From Salinibacterium sp. G-O1 (GTDB lineage Bacteria; Actinomycetota; Actinomycetes; Actinomycetales; Microbacteriaceae), in NCBI RefSeq assembly GCF_030063305.1, contig NZ_JASISV010000003.1, positions 124,001 to 188,000 on the forward strand: a DNA stretch of 64,000 nt. The letters are read 5' to 3'. Under the pieces are notes generated by a model, which worked only from the letters and a program-made list of their open reading frames with translations, was not told where the DNA came from and did no database searches. The position numbers and the translations under genes are program-made. Shown one piece after another: positions 36,227 through 45,347 of the stretch. Position 1 is the stretch's first letter; every line of letters begins with the position of its first letter.

Positions 36227-36558
36227 TTCTCACGGGCGACATTCTGTGGGCCGAACTGGGATCGGGCCGCGGACGCGAGCAGACGGGCCGTCGGCCGGTG
36301 GTTGTTGTCTCGTCGAATGAGTATCTGGCCTCGGTCGACAGTCTTCTACTCGTCGTGCCGGTCACCTCACGAGATCGAGGGTGGCCGAACCACGTGGCGC
36401 TCACGGGGCCGACCGACCTCCAACGCCCGAGCTACGCGATGACCGAGCAGATTCTGAGCGTCTCCCGCGACCGGATCGTCGGCGCCGCCGGAAGCATCAA
36501 CCAGGAATGCCTCGACCGCATGCGCGTGTACCTGCGCGACTTCCTCGACCTGTGGTGA
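36220..36558 (+). CDS. MazF/PemK-type endoribonuclease toxin
   Basis: 112 residues. GDILWAELGSGRGREQTGRRPVVVVSSN is the PemK/MazF beta-barrel opening with the catalytic arginine region, followed by VVPVTSRDRGWPNHVAL (the conserved T/S site) and SYAMTEQILSVSRDRI. It cleaves mRNA or tRNA when free of antitoxin. Start codon ATG 36220 overlaps the antitoxin stop. Typical size and order for a type II module. Confidence 0.88.
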   Translation: MVILTGDILWAELGSGRGREQTGRRPVVVVSSNEYLASVDSLLLVVPVTSRDRGWPNHVALTGPTDLQRPSYAMTEQILSVSRDRIVGAAGSINQECLDRMRVYLRDFLDLW

Positions 36559-36607
36559 GGGCAGCATTGGTACCGCTATTCACCGTCGGATCCTACGATC
36601 CGTTTTT

Positions 36608-36793
36608 CTACTCAGGGGCGTCGCGCTTGCCCTCTTCGGCAGCGCGCACCGACCTCACCTGATCTGCGAGGTCCGCCTTCGCCGCCTCGGTGTCGCGCCC
36701 TTGCCGGGTCTCAACATCAGGACCCTCGGCCTCGATGATCTCCGTACTCTCGACCGTCTCCGTGTTCTCGACGCTCTCGTTCGTGTCAGGCAT
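36608..36793 (-). CDS. Small acidic hydrophilic protein
   Basis: 61 residues from ATG 36793, preceded by a strong AAGGAG at a 6-base distance. The chain is Glu/Thr-rich (TNESVENTETVESTEIIEAEG), then a predicted helix AAKADLADQVRSVRAAEEGKR. Disordered and acidic, family not recognised. It is antisense to, and convergent with, the toxin gene and divergent from the NERD gene. Confidence 0.6.
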   Translation of the reverse strand: MPDTNESVENTETVESTEIIEAEGPDVETRQGRDTEAAKADLADQVRSVRAAEEGKRDAPE

Positions 36794-36972
36794 GCGTGCT
36801 CCTTCGTGTTGCGTCCAGTTCACACCGGGTGCCCGACATGCTTCTAGGGGTTGTGGATGCCCGGCAGGGGTGGCAAGGACGTCGCGGTGCGGCTGCTGAT
36901 ACATGTGGCGCCCCCGAACGTGGGGTTGGGCGCCCGTGCGCACCTGAGCTAATCTCACCAACGGGGGCATTC

Positions 36973-37626
36973 ATGGCGAGCATGGCAGACGGCAATAACG
37001 CAGGGTCATCAGCTCGACGGGAGTATGACCGGCGCAGTGCGAAAGACGAGGCACGCATCCGTGCCGAGTGGGGCCGCTTCGGCGGCATCGCGGTGGCGCT
37101 GACGCCAGAGCGTCCGAGCACAAGGGCATGGGCTACGGGCGCGGTCGGCGAAGAGCGTGTGGGGGCGCGGCTGGACACACTCCAGTCAGACAGCGTTCGG
37201 GTACTTCACGACCGACGCATCCCGGGTTCCAAAGCGAACGTGGACCACCTCGTCGTCACATCCAGCGGCATCTGGGTCATCGACGCCAAGAAATACAAGG
37301 GCCGCCCGGAGCTTCGCGTTCAGGGAGGGTTGATCCGACCCCGAGTCGAGAAGCTCTTCGTCAACGGTCGAGAGAAGACCAAACTTGCCGAGGGCGTGCA
37401 GTGGCAGATCGACTGCGTCAAGAAGGCCTTGGGCGATGTGCCTGTGCGCGGCATTCTCTGTTTCGTTGAAGCGGACTGGCCACTCATCGGTGGTTCATTC
37501 GTCGTCAATGGAATAGACGTGCTGTGGCCGAAGAAGCTGGTCTCCCACATTGCAGCGGCCCAGCCCGGGACGGTGGATGTCGCTGCTGTGGAGGCGACGC
37601 TGCTGAGCAAGTTTCGGGCCGCGTAA
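36973..37626 (+). CDS. NERD-domain protein (putative nuclease-related)
   Basis: 217 residues from ATG 36973 (ATG 36982 also in frame). The NERD core runs VGEERVGARLDTL...LHDRRIPGSKANVDHLVV...IWVIDAKKYKGRPEL, with the D-x(n)-DAK catalytic-like motif of PD-(D/E)XK-related folds. It ends with AAVEATLLSKF. NERD domains are nuclease-like modules common in DNA-processing and plasmid/defence contexts; activity of stand-alone ones is little characterised. No helicase domain is fused here, but helicases lie downstream. Confidence 0.8.
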   Translation: MASMADGNNAGSSARREYDRRSAKDEARIRAEWGRFGGIAVALTPERPSTRAWATGAVGEERVGARLDTLQSDSVRVLHDRRIPGSKANVDHLVVTSSGIWVIDAKKYKGRPELRVQGGLIRPRVEKLFVNGREKTKLAEGVQWQIDCVKKALGDVPVRGILCFVEADWPLIGGSFVVNGIDVLWPKKLVSHIAAAQPGTVDVAAVEATLLSKFRAA

Positions 37627-37726
37627 GTCGTGCGGCCAAATACGTGATCTGTCCGACGGAGCGCATCGAGCCCACGCTGGCTGCCGTGCTCGATATCTAG
37701 CGACCGGACACTGCTACGTTGACCAC

Positions 37727-38047
37727 ATGTCAGAATCCTCGGTCCATGACGAGATTGCAGCCCTGGTTGCGGAGCGTGATTGGGCGCAATTCCATAGCCC
37801 GGAGAACCTCGCCAAGAGCATCGCCATCGAGGCAGGCGAGTTGCTCGAGTGCTTCCAATGGAGCGGGCATGCAGACACCGCGCGAGTCTCCGATGAGCTT
37901 GCCGACGTGCTCACGTATTGCCTTTTGCTAGCCGATCGAATTGGCGTGGATCCGGATCAGATTGTGCGCGACAAACTGGCCGTGACGCGATCGAAGTACC
38001 CGATCGACGCGGCGCGAGGTAGAAGCGCAAAATATGACGCGCTTTGA
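37727..38047 (+). CDS. MazG-like nucleotide pyrophosphohydrolase
   Basis: 106 residues. The all-alpha NTP-PPase motif EAGELLECFQW...DELADVLTYCL supplies the E-x2-E / E-x2-D metal ligands of the MazG/dCTPase group. TACGTT (37715-37720) lies 6 bases before the ATG with no Shine-Dalgarno, suggesting a leaderless mRNA. The gene overlaps the following GIY-YIG/DUF2075 helicase gene by 14 bases, so the two products are made together. It hydrolyses (d)NTPs to NMP and PPi; in a defence setting it may deplete or sense nucleotides. Confidence 0.85.
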   Translation: MSESSVHDEIAALVAERDWAQFHSPENLAKSIAIEAGELLECFQWSGHADTARVSDELADVLTYCLLLADRIGVDPDQIVRDKLAVTRSKYPIDAARGRSAKYDAL

Positions 38048-39806
38048 CATCAAGAGGCTCGATTTCACCCGCGCCGCAGTCAGGGATTGGGCCCCCAGCG
38101 ATCAGCGCAACAGCAACTGGCCGGTTGTCTACGTTCTCGATGGCGCGAGGACCGGTTATTCGCCTCGAGCCGAGAAGCTCAACGACGTCTACGTCGGAGA
38201 GTCACTGAATGTAGCTTCGCGGATGAGGCAGCACTTTGAATCCCCCGAGAAGAAGCATCTGAGCACTATTCGCGTGATCGTGGACGAGACCTTCAATAAG
38301 TCGGTCTGTCTCGATCTGGAGTCGTACCTCATTCGAATGCTCGCCGGTGATGGTGCCTACAGCGTGCTCAATCGCAATGACGGAATCACGGAAGCTGACT
38401 ACTACGATCGCGCCAGCTACCGGGAGACGTTCCTCGAAGTGTTCGAGGAACTCAGGCATGAGGGTCTTTTCACGCGCAGCATGCCGGAGATCGAGAATAG
38501 CGACCTCTTCAAGCTCTCTCCGTATAAGGCGCTCACCGATGATCAGGCGGTGGCCGTTGAAGGGATTCTCGAAGGACTGTTTGAGGATCTCGAGTCGGCA
38601 AGCAACAGCACGATCGTCGTCCAGGGTGAGCCGGGCACGGGCAAGACAGTCATTGCGATCTTCATCATGAAATTGCTTGTAGACATCGTGAAGACCGTTC
38701 CCTCGGATGAGTTGGACAGCGATTCTCGGTTTGCTGAGTTCTTCGTGAGCGGCTATCCGGAACTGCTCGCCGGACTCCGGATCGGCATTGTGGTGCCTCA
38801 GCAGTCGCTTCGCGAATCCATCAGGAAGGTCTTCCGAAAAACCCCTGGCCTTACCGCAAACATGGTGATGACTGCATTCGATGTAGGTTTCGCTGACGAG
38901 CATTTCGACATCCTGATCGTTGACGAGACCCATCGGCTCAACCAGCGTGCAAATCAGCCGTCGGGCGTGCAGAACAAGAATTACCAACTCATCAACGAAA
39001 AGCTCTTCGGCTTTGACGACTCGACCAAGACCCAGCTCGATTGGATCAGAACGAAGAGTAATCACCAGATCTTTCTGCTCGATGCGGCACAGAGTGTGCG
39101 GCCAGCGGATTTGCCGGCGGAATTTCTTGGTGGGATCGTCGACGCAGCGCGCGGTGAGAAAAGGCTGTATCCACTTGTCTCGCAGATGCGGGTGCGAGCA
39201 GGCGCGGACTACGTCGGCTATGTGCGGCGAATTCTCAGCGCGAACTCGGCAGAGACAGCACTCGCTGAGGCCGAAGCATTCGAGGGATATGACTTCAGGA
39301 TGTTTGACAGCGTCGCGGAGATGCGCGACGAGATCCGTGCAAGGGATGCCGAGAGCGGTCTTTCACGAATGGTCGCGGGGTTCGCGTGGCCGTGGAAAAC
39401 GAAGACCGACAAGGAGGCTTACGACATTGAAATCGAGGAAACCAGACTTCGGTGGAATAGCGCGCAGACTGACTGGATCGCCTCGCCCAAGGCGCTCGAC
39501 GAAGTCGGTTCCATTCATACCGTGCAGGGCTACGACCTTAATTTTTCCGGCGTAATTATCGGGCACGATCTACGTTTTGATGAGGGTTCCGGCAAGCTCT
39601 TCATTGATCGGACCTCTTACTTCGATGTCAAAGGCAAGGAGAATAATCCACGACTTGGCAAGACATACTCGGACGACGACCTGCTGAGGTTCATCACCAA
39701 TATCTACTCGGTCCTCATGACCCGTGGCATCCAAGGTACGTATGTCTACGTGTGTGATCCGGCTCTGCGGGAGTACCTGAGAACGTACATTCCAGCGCAC
39801 CGTTGA
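38034..39806 (+). CDS. GIY-YIG and DUF2075 helicase-like fusion protein
   Basis: 590 residues. Residues about 29-115 form a GIY-YIG-type nuclease fold (VVYVLDGA...DVYVGESLNVASRMRQHF). A linker of about 50 residues follows, then a DUF2075 P-loop domain with Walker A GEPGTGKTV, Walker B FDILIVDETHRLNQ, a SIHTVQGYDLNFSGVIIG segment and the C-terminal LMTRGIQGTYVYVCD, both typical of DUF2075/SF1-like ATPases. Base composition is visibly less GC-rich than flanking genes, suggesting transfer. Coupled by overlap to the MazG-like gene, it looks like a two-gene antiphage or DNA-processing unit; this is inference. Confidence 0.85.
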   Translation: MTRFDIKRLDFTRAAVRDWAPSDQRNSNWPVVYVLDGARTGYSPRAEKLNDVYVGESLNVASRMRQHFESPEKKHLSTIRVIVDETFNKSVCLDLESYLIRMLAGDGAYSVLNRNDGITEADYYDRASYRETFLEVFEELRHEGLFTRSMPEIENSDLFKLSPYKALTDDQAVAVEGILEGLFEDLESASNSTIVVQGEPGTGKTVIAIFIMKLLVDIVKTVPSDELDSDSRFAEFFVSGYPELLAGLRIGIVVPQQSLRESIRKVFRKTPGLTANMVMTAFDVGFADEHFDILIVDETHRLNQRANQPSGVQNKNYQLINEKLFGFDDSTKTQLDWIRTKSNHQIFLLDAAQSVRPADLPAEFLGGIVDAARGEKRLYPLVSQMRVRAGADYVGYVRRILSANSAETALAEAEAFEGYDFRMFDSVAEMRDEIRARDAESGLSRMVAGFAWPWKTKTDKEAYDIEIEETRLRWNSAQTDWIASPKALDEVGSIHTVQGYDLNFSGVIIGHDLRFDEGSGKLFIDRTSYFDVKGKENNPRLGKTYSDDDLLRFITNIYSVLMTRGIQGTYVYVCDPALREYLRTYIPAHR

Positions 39807-39908
39807 CTCGGACGGTCCCGCAAGCCTGACCCCTCGACCTCCAACGCCCACCAAAAGCACAGTGTCACCGACGCACGCTAGCCTTCGCGCATACCCGATC
39901 GGAGCCGC

Positions 39909-42900
39909 ATGTTCCTTCTTGATGACGCCGTCGTCACCAGCGCGAGCGACCTGACGACCGCATCGAAGTGCGAGTTCGCCTTCGCGCGTCAGCTCGACAC
40001 GAAGCTGGGGCGCATCGACCGGATTGTTGTGGCCGAAGATCCGATGCTCAAGCGTGCCGGACGGCTGGGCGACGAACATGAGGATCGGCAGCTCGAGAAG
40101 TACCGCGCCGAGGGGCTGCAGATCGCCGAGATCGAGCGTCCGGCATCCATGACTCGCGATGACCTGCGCATTCGGGCCGCCGAGACGATTGCGGCCTTCG
40201 CCAGCGGCGCCGAGGTCGTCTTTCAGGCCACCTTCTTCGACGAGACCGACCCCGGGTCACCCTTCATTGGCTTCGCAGACTTCATAGTCAGGATGCCCGA
40301 CGGTAGGTATCGCGTACAGGACACGAAGCTCGCCCGCTCGGTCAAAGTCGTGGCGCTGCTGCAGCTCGCCGCGTACCACCAGCAGCTCACGCGGCTGGGA
40401 ATCCCGGCGGATGACACGGTCGAGCTGATCCTCGGCGACGGCACCATCGCGGCTCACGACGTGCACGAAATCCTGCCCGTGTACCGCAACCGCCGCGCCC
40501 GCATCCTCGCGATCGTGGGCGCGCGACTGGCCGACACGACCGCGGTCGCCTGGGGCGACCCGGACTACACGATCGACGGGCGGTGTGATCACTGCGCGCC
40601 GGAGGTGGTGGCATCCCGCGACCTGCTCATGGTCGCAGGCCTGCGGGTCTCGCAGCGCGCAAAACTCATCGCGGCCGGCATCACCACCATTGACGACTTC
40701 GCGGCGACCCCTGCCCGCCCGGACAGCTGCGACCTGGCCGTCTCGACCTACGCGCAGCTGCAGGCGCAGGCGGCGCTGCAGGCGGCGCTGCAGGCGTCCG
40801 CGATTCAGAGCGACGACCCGCACGCCGCTCCACCGTTCGTCCTCTACGCGCCGTCGGTGATCGGCGACCTGCCCGCGCCCGACCCCGGCGACATCTACTT
40901 CGACTTTGAGGGCGACCCGCTGCACCTCGAGAACGAGCAGTGGGGTATCGACTACCTCTTCGGGCTCGTCGATGACAGCGAGCAATTCAAGGCGTTCTGG
41001 GCACATGACCTCGCCGCCGAGAAGCAGGCACTGCTCGATTTTCTCGACTACGCGGTCGCCAGGCGAATTACATACCCGCGGATGCATATCTACCACTACG
41101 CCTCCTACGAACGCACCCACCTGCTGAGCATTGCGGCTCGCCACGGCGTCGGCGAGCACATCGTCGACGACCTGCTGCGCGATGGCGTGCTCGTCGACCT
41201 CTACTCCACGGTCAAGAAGAGCCTGCGGGTGGGTGGTCCGTCGTACTCCATCAAGAAGCTCGAACCCCTCTACATGGGCGCCGAGCACCGTGCCGACGAC
41301 GGGGTGACCAATGCCGCGGCATCCATCGAAGAGTATGAGCGGGCGATGGAGGCCGGAGCCGCCGGCGATGAGGCTGAGGCGCAGAAGATCCTCGACACGA
41401 TCGCCGACTACAACGAATACGACTGCGTATCGACCCGCCGGCTGCGCAACTGGCTGCTCGCACAGGCCGCGAAGGTGGGCGTCACGCCGGGCGCGTTCGA
41501 CCTGGAAGACATCGACGGCGACCCTTTCGTGCCGAGTGCCCTCAACCTCGAGCTGCTGAAGCGCTCTGACACCGACGACATTCAGGATGCCAGGGCCCAC
41601 GCCCTCGCGGCAGCCGCGATCGACTACCATCGCCGCGAAAACAAGAGCTACTGGTGGGAGCACTTCGCGCGACTGACCGAACCGATGGACCTGTGGGCCG
41701 ACACCCGCGGCGTCTTCATGATCGAAAGCGTGACCGTCGAGGCCGACTGGGGGCGCACCGGCAAGCAACGAAACGACCGGCGCAGGCTGCGCGCGGTGGG
41801 AACCTGGGCGCCCGGAAGCGGCACGCCCAAGGGCGACGCGTTCGTGCTCTACGGGCAGCCCACGCCGTTCCGCAAGAAGGGGCGTCGCCCGGGGAGCCTG
41901 CTCGACCACGGCGTGACGATCACCGCTGACGTCGAGAACGGCGTCGTCTGGATCGACGAGGTGTGCCCCACCGACGAGGATCCGTGGAGCGACCTTCCAC
42001 TCGCCCTCACACCCGGCCCGCCGCCGAAAGCCGCCAGCATCGTCGCCGCGATCGAGGAGTGGGGCTGGAGCGTCGTCGACCTCGACGGCGAGTGGCCGCG
42101 AGACGCGGCATCCGACATCCTCACCGCCCGCCCACCGCGCGGAGCCGGGCTCGAACCGATGCGCGGCCCGGACGACAGCGTGCGCGCCGTCACCCAGAGC
42201 CTGCTCGGGCTCGACAACTCCTACCTCGCCGTGCAGGGCCCACCCGGCACCGGCAAAACATACCTCGCCGCGCATGTGATCACCGCGCTGGTGCGCGACC
42301 ATGGCTGGCGCATCGGCGTCGTCGCGCAATCGCACAAGGTCGTCGAGAACGTACTGCGCAAAGTGGTGGATGCCGGGCTGCCGCCCGGACTCGTCGCCAA
42401 AGTGCCCGGAGGCGACCCCGGCTCCTACGTCGACGAGCCGTTCACCGAGCTGCCGAAGGACGGCCAGGCCGGGTACGCGGCGCGGGCATCCGGCGGCTAT
42501 GTCATCGGCGGAACGGCCTGGGATTTCACCAACCTCAAGCGGGTCACGCGGCGGCAGCTCGATCTGCTCGTGATCGACGAGGCCGGCCAGTTCTCGCTTG
42601 CGGCCACCATCGGCGTCGCGATGAGCGCGAAAAACGTGTTACTGCTCGGGGATCCTCAGCAGCTGCCTCAGGTGAGCCAGGGGACGCACCCGGCGCCCGT
42701 CGACCAGTCCGCGCTCGGGTACATCGCTGGCGGTCATCCGGTGCTTCCGGCGGAGCTCGGCTACTTCCTCGCCGACAGTCGGCGGATGCATCCCGACGTC
42801 ACGCTGCCGGTGTCGCGCCTGGCCTACGAGGGCGCGCTGCACTCGCACCCGAGCACGTCGAACCGGCACCTTGCCGACACGGCGGCGGGGCTGCATCCGG

Positions 42901-43370
42901 TGTCGGTCGATCACGTCGACAACGCGACGGAGTCCGTGGAGGAGGCCGCCGCGGTGGTCGAGCTGGTGCGCGCGCACCTCGGTCGCGAGTGGAGCGACCC
43001 CCAGAGCGGCAGGGTGGCCGATCCGCTGCGCGAGAGCGACATCATCGTGGTGACGCCGTACAACGCGCAGCTCGAACTGCTGCGTAAGCACCTTGATGCC
43101 GCCGGCTTCGCCGAGGTGCCCGTCGGGACGGTGGACAAATTCCAGGGCCAGGAGGCAGTGATCTCGATCGTGAGTCTCGCGGCATCCAGCCCTGGGGAGG
43201 TGCCGCGCGGGCTGTCGTTCCTGCTGTCGGCCAACCGGCTAAACGTCGCGATCTCGCGCGCACAGTGGGCGGCATACCTCGTCTACTCACCGCAGCTCAT
43301 CGAGCACCTTCCGCATACTCCGGATGCCGTGGCCGAACTCAGCCGTTTCATCGAGTTGGTGGGGAAGTAG
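39909..43370 (+). CDS. TM0106-family RecB-like nuclease fused to SF1 (Upf1/Dna2-like) helicase
   Basis: 1153 residues. The N-terminal part (about 1-260) is RecB/Cas4-like: VTSASDLTTASKCEFAFARQLD, FADFIVRMPDGRYRVQDTKLA and a later cysteine pair RCDHC. A middle RNase H-like exonuclease domain (about 325-510) has IYFDFEGDPL and DYNEYDCVSTRRL. The C-terminal AAA helicase has Walker A QGPPGTGKT near residue 776, Walker B LLVIDEAGQF, and VDKFQGQEA...SANRLNVAISRA. It resembles Dna2-type nuclease-helicases and is frequent in actinomycete accessory regions. A 12-bp tandem repeat encodes the AQAALQAALQAS linker. Confidence 0.85.
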   Translation: MFLLDDAVVTSASDLTTASKCEFAFARQLDTKLGRIDRIVVAEDPMLKRAGRLGDEHEDRQLEKYRAEGLQIAEIERPASMTRDDLRIRAAETIAAFASGAEVVFQATFFDETDPGSPFIGFADFIVRMPDGRYRVQDTKLARSVKVVALLQLAAYHQQLTRLGIPADDTVELILGDGTIAAHDVHEILPVYRNRRARILAIVGARLADTTAVAWGDPDYTIDGRCDHCAPEVVASRDLLMVAGLRVSQRAKLIAAGITTIDDFAATPARPDSCDLAVSTYAQLQAQAALQAALQASAIQSDDPHAAPPFVLYAPSVIGDLPAPDPGDIYFDFEGDPLHLENEQWGIDYLFGLVDDSEQFKAFWAHDLAAEKQALLDFLDYAVARRITYPRMHIYHYASYERTHLLSIAARHGVGEHIVDDLLRDGVLVDLYSTVKKSLRVGGPSYSIKKLEPLYMGAEHRADDGVTNAAASIEEYERAMEAGAAGDEAEAQKILDTIADYNEYDCVSTRRLRNWLLAQAAKVGVTPGAFDLEDIDGDPFVPSALNLELLKRSDTDDIQDARAHALAAAAIDYHRRENKSYWWEHFARLTEPMDLWADTRGVFMIESVTVEADWGRTGKQRNDRRRLRAVGTWAPGSGTPKGDAFVLYGQPTPFRKKGRRPGSLLDHGVTITADVENGVVWIDEVCPTDEDPWSDLPLALTPGPPPKAASIVAAIEEWGWSVVDLDGEWPRDAASDILTARPPRGAGLEPMRGPDDSVRAVTQSLLGLDNSYLAVQGPPGTGKTYLAAHVITALVRDHGWRIGVVAQSHKVVENVLRKVVDAGLPPGLVAKVPGGDPGSYVDEPFTELPKDGQAGYAARASGGYVIGGTAWDFTNLKRVTRRQLDLLVIDEAGQFSLAATIGVAMSAKNVLLLGDPQQLPQVSQGTHPAPVDQSALGYIAGGHPVLPAELGYFLADSRRMHPDVTLPVSRLAYEGALHSHPSTSNRHLADTAAGLHPVSVDHVDNATESVEEAAAVVELVRAHLGREWSDPQSGRVADPLRESDIIVVTPYNAQLELLRKHLDAAGFAEVPVGTVDKFQGQEAVISIVSLAASSPGEVPRGLSFLLSANRLNVAISRAQWAAYLVYSPQLIEHLPHTPDAVAELSRFIELVGK

Positions 43371-43456
43371 CCCTCCACACGCACGAATCGGGGACGCTCA
43401 TCCACAGATCCGACTGAGCTTCGCGTCGACCCGCGTGCTGGGCGGACCATGGCTCC

Positions 43457-43924
43457 ATGACCAGACCCCACTACGACGACATCAGCACCATTCCACTGCC
43501 AACCGATCGAGAACTGATCCCTCACCTGCAGGTCATGCTCGAGGCGGCCCTGCGGCGGCAGGTGTGGATCATGCTCCTAGACAACCAGTTCTGTCCTCTT
43601 CCGGTGCTCGTGCCCATCGACCTGGAGGCCGAGCCGCATCCGGATGATGCAGCAGCCTTCGCGGAATCGTTGCGCTGCTTGTCGATGGACTTCGAGACTG
43701 CGACGCTCGTCCTCACTCTCGAACGCCCCGGACCGGCCGAGCTCATGGATCGCGACCGCCGCTGGCTGCGAACCCTGAGAGAAGCCTGCGTCGCCTCAGA
43801 GGCGTCATTCCGCGGGCCGTACCTGCTTCTCGGCGACATCGTCAGGCAGGTGCCACCCGACGACTACGTCGGGACTCCCTTGGCGCGATCGCTCGATGAC
43901 GAATTCGGTCAGGGTTCATTCTGA
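43457..43924 (+). CDS. Hypothetical protein, right paralog flanking the accessory island
   Basis: 155 residues, homologous end-to-end with the protein at 35548-36018: MTRPHYDDISTIPLPTDREL, RRQVWIM, ERPGPAELMDRDRRWLR and VPPDDYVG, ending GQGSF. Nucleotide similarity extends from the start codon but not appreciably upstream. The duplication is old enough for many synonymous changes. Function unknown. Confidence 0.7.
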   Translation: MTRPHYDDISTIPLPTDRELIPHLQVMLEAALRRQVWIMLLDNQFCPLPVLVPIDLEAEPHPDDAAAFAESLRCLSMDFETATLVLTLERPGPAELMDRDRRWLRTLREACVASEASFRGPYLLLGDIVRQVPPDDYVGTPLARSLDDEFGQGSF

Positions 43925-43967
43925 GCTCCGCCGCGTCGAATGCGTTCCCCACAATTCCCTGAAACTA

Positions 43968-43996
43968 TAGAACATATGTTCGAACTTTGGTAAAAT
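43968..43996 (+). promoter_or_regulatory. LexA (SOS) box overlapping the promoter of the DUF222/HNH gene
   Basis: TAGAACATATGTTCGA (43968-43983) matches the actinobacterial LexA consensus TCGAAC-N4-GTTCGA in 11 of 12 defined positions. It covers the expected -35 region of a promoter with -10 TAAAAT (43991-43996). The ATG at 44002 follows the -10 after 5 bases, so the mRNA is probably leaderless. Confidence 0.75.
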
Positions 43997-44001
43997 CGAT
44001 C

Positions 44002-45345
44002 ATGGCCCCGAACCCCACCACCAGCGACACGATCATCGTGCTTCCGTCGGTGACCGGGGTGGCATCGCTTCCCGATGATGAGCTGTTGAGTTTGCAGGGA
44101 GAGCTCGGTGCGGTCCGTCGGCGGGTGGATGCCAGCTCCGCCGTCATCGCGTCGGAGATCGCCCGGCGTTCCGACCGGTCGCTCGGCCAGCAGGGGCTCG
44201 CGGCACGAACCGGTGAGTCCTCGCCCGAGAGGGTCATCCAGAAGTTGACCGGGGTCAGCTTCACCGATGCCCGCGCGTTGACCACCGCGGGTGCCGCGTT
44301 AGAGGCGGTGCAGAGCGGGCAGTCGGCGTGGCTTTCCTCGGTGGCTGAGGCGGTGTCCCTGGGGGAACTTTCGGTGGCCAGCGCTGCCGGCATCGTCAGT
44401 GGGGTGGGGGTTCCGTCGGCGACGGTCACCTGCAGCGACCTCGGTGGTATTGCCGCGGTGCTGGTGTCTCGCGCCCAGCATGCGTCCCCGGAAGAGGTGG
44501 CTAAGGCGGCCCGCACCGCCCGAGCCAGGCTGGACACCGAGTCGGTCGCCGACCTGGAGGCCCACCGCGTTTCGCGGCGCACCCTGACCTGGTTTGAGAC
44601 CGCCGACGGGATGACCCGGCTCAGTGCGCTGCTCGATCCGGAGTCCGCCGCGGTCATCGTCGGGGCGCTGGCCACCGCGCTGTCCCCACGCCGGGGCGGA
44701 CCCCGCTTCGTCGACCCGGCCGAGATTGATCGGGCGCAGGGGATGCTCGACGACCCGCGCAGCAACGAGCAACTCGCTGTCGACACCCTCGTCGAGATCG
44801 TGCAGCTGGCCACCCGCGCCGCCGGGTCGTCGAAGGTGTTCGGCCACAAATCCCCGGCCGTCCGGGTGCACGTGCAGGCCGAAGCTCTCGAGACCGGGGA
44901 GGGTTTCGCGCACTTCGAAGGCCAGTCGGCACCGGTCAGCATCCAGACCGCCGAACGACACATCTGCCTCACGGGGATGCTGCCCATCCTCTTCGACGGC
45001 AACACCCCGATCGATGCCGGCCGCACCCAACGACTACACAGCCCCCGCCAACGGGCCGCGATCACCGCCCACTGGAACGGGTGCGCCTGGGGAGACTGCG
45101 ACAAACCACCACAGTTCACCGAAGTGCACCACCTCGAGGCATTCGACGGCAACAACACCACCCTCGCGAATGGCATCAGCCTCTGCCGGTTCCACCACAT
45201 GCAACTCCACGCCAACGGATGGGCGATCCACACCCGGGCCGACGGAACCTACTGGCTCACCCCACCACCCGGGTCGGCCACGCACCAACACCACGGGCAG
45301 CCGATCGAGATGCACTCAAAAAGTCCGCTCCAACGCACGGGATAA
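44002..45345 (+). CDS. DUF222/HNH endonuclease (13E12 family)
   Basis: 447 residues from ATG 44002. The N-terminal DUF222 helical domain spans about 1-300 (AVRRRVDASSAVIASEIARRS, VSRRTLTWFETADGMTRLSALLDPE). The C-terminal HNH motif is CDKPPQFTEVHHLEAF...NNTTLANGISLCRFHHMQLH. The family is multicopy in actinomycetes (13E12/REP in Mycobacterium), and several mycobacterial members are LexA-controlled; here too a LexA box covers the promoter. Likely a DNA-damage-induced nuclease of uncertain biological role. Confidence 0.88.
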   Translation: MAPNPTTSDTIIVLPSVTGVASLPDDELLSLQGELGAVRRRVDASSAVIASEIARRSDRSLGQQGLAARTGESSPERVIQKLTGVSFTDARALTTAGAALEAVQSGQSAWLSSVAEAVSLGELSVASAAGIVSGVGVPSATVTCSDLGGIAAVLVSRAQHASPEEVAKAARTARARLDTESVADLEAHRVSRRTLTWFETADGMTRLSALLDPESAAVIVGALATALSPRRGGPRFVDPAEIDRAQGMLDDPRSNEQLAVDTLVEIVQLATRAAGSSKVFGHKSPAVRVHVQAEALETGEGFAHFEGQSAPVSIQTAERHICLTGMLPILFDGNTPIDAGRTQRLHSPRQRAAITAHWNGCAWGDCDKPPQFTEVHHLEAFDGNNTTLANGISLCRFHHMQLHANGWAIHTRADGTYWLTPPPGSATHQHHGQPIEMHSKSPLQRTG

Positions 45346-45347
45346 CC

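Noticed and set aside
40257-42335. 692-aa minus-strand frame
   Set aside because: It is fully antisense to the nuclease-helicase gene, whose motifs are unambiguous; typical of high-GC third-position bias.
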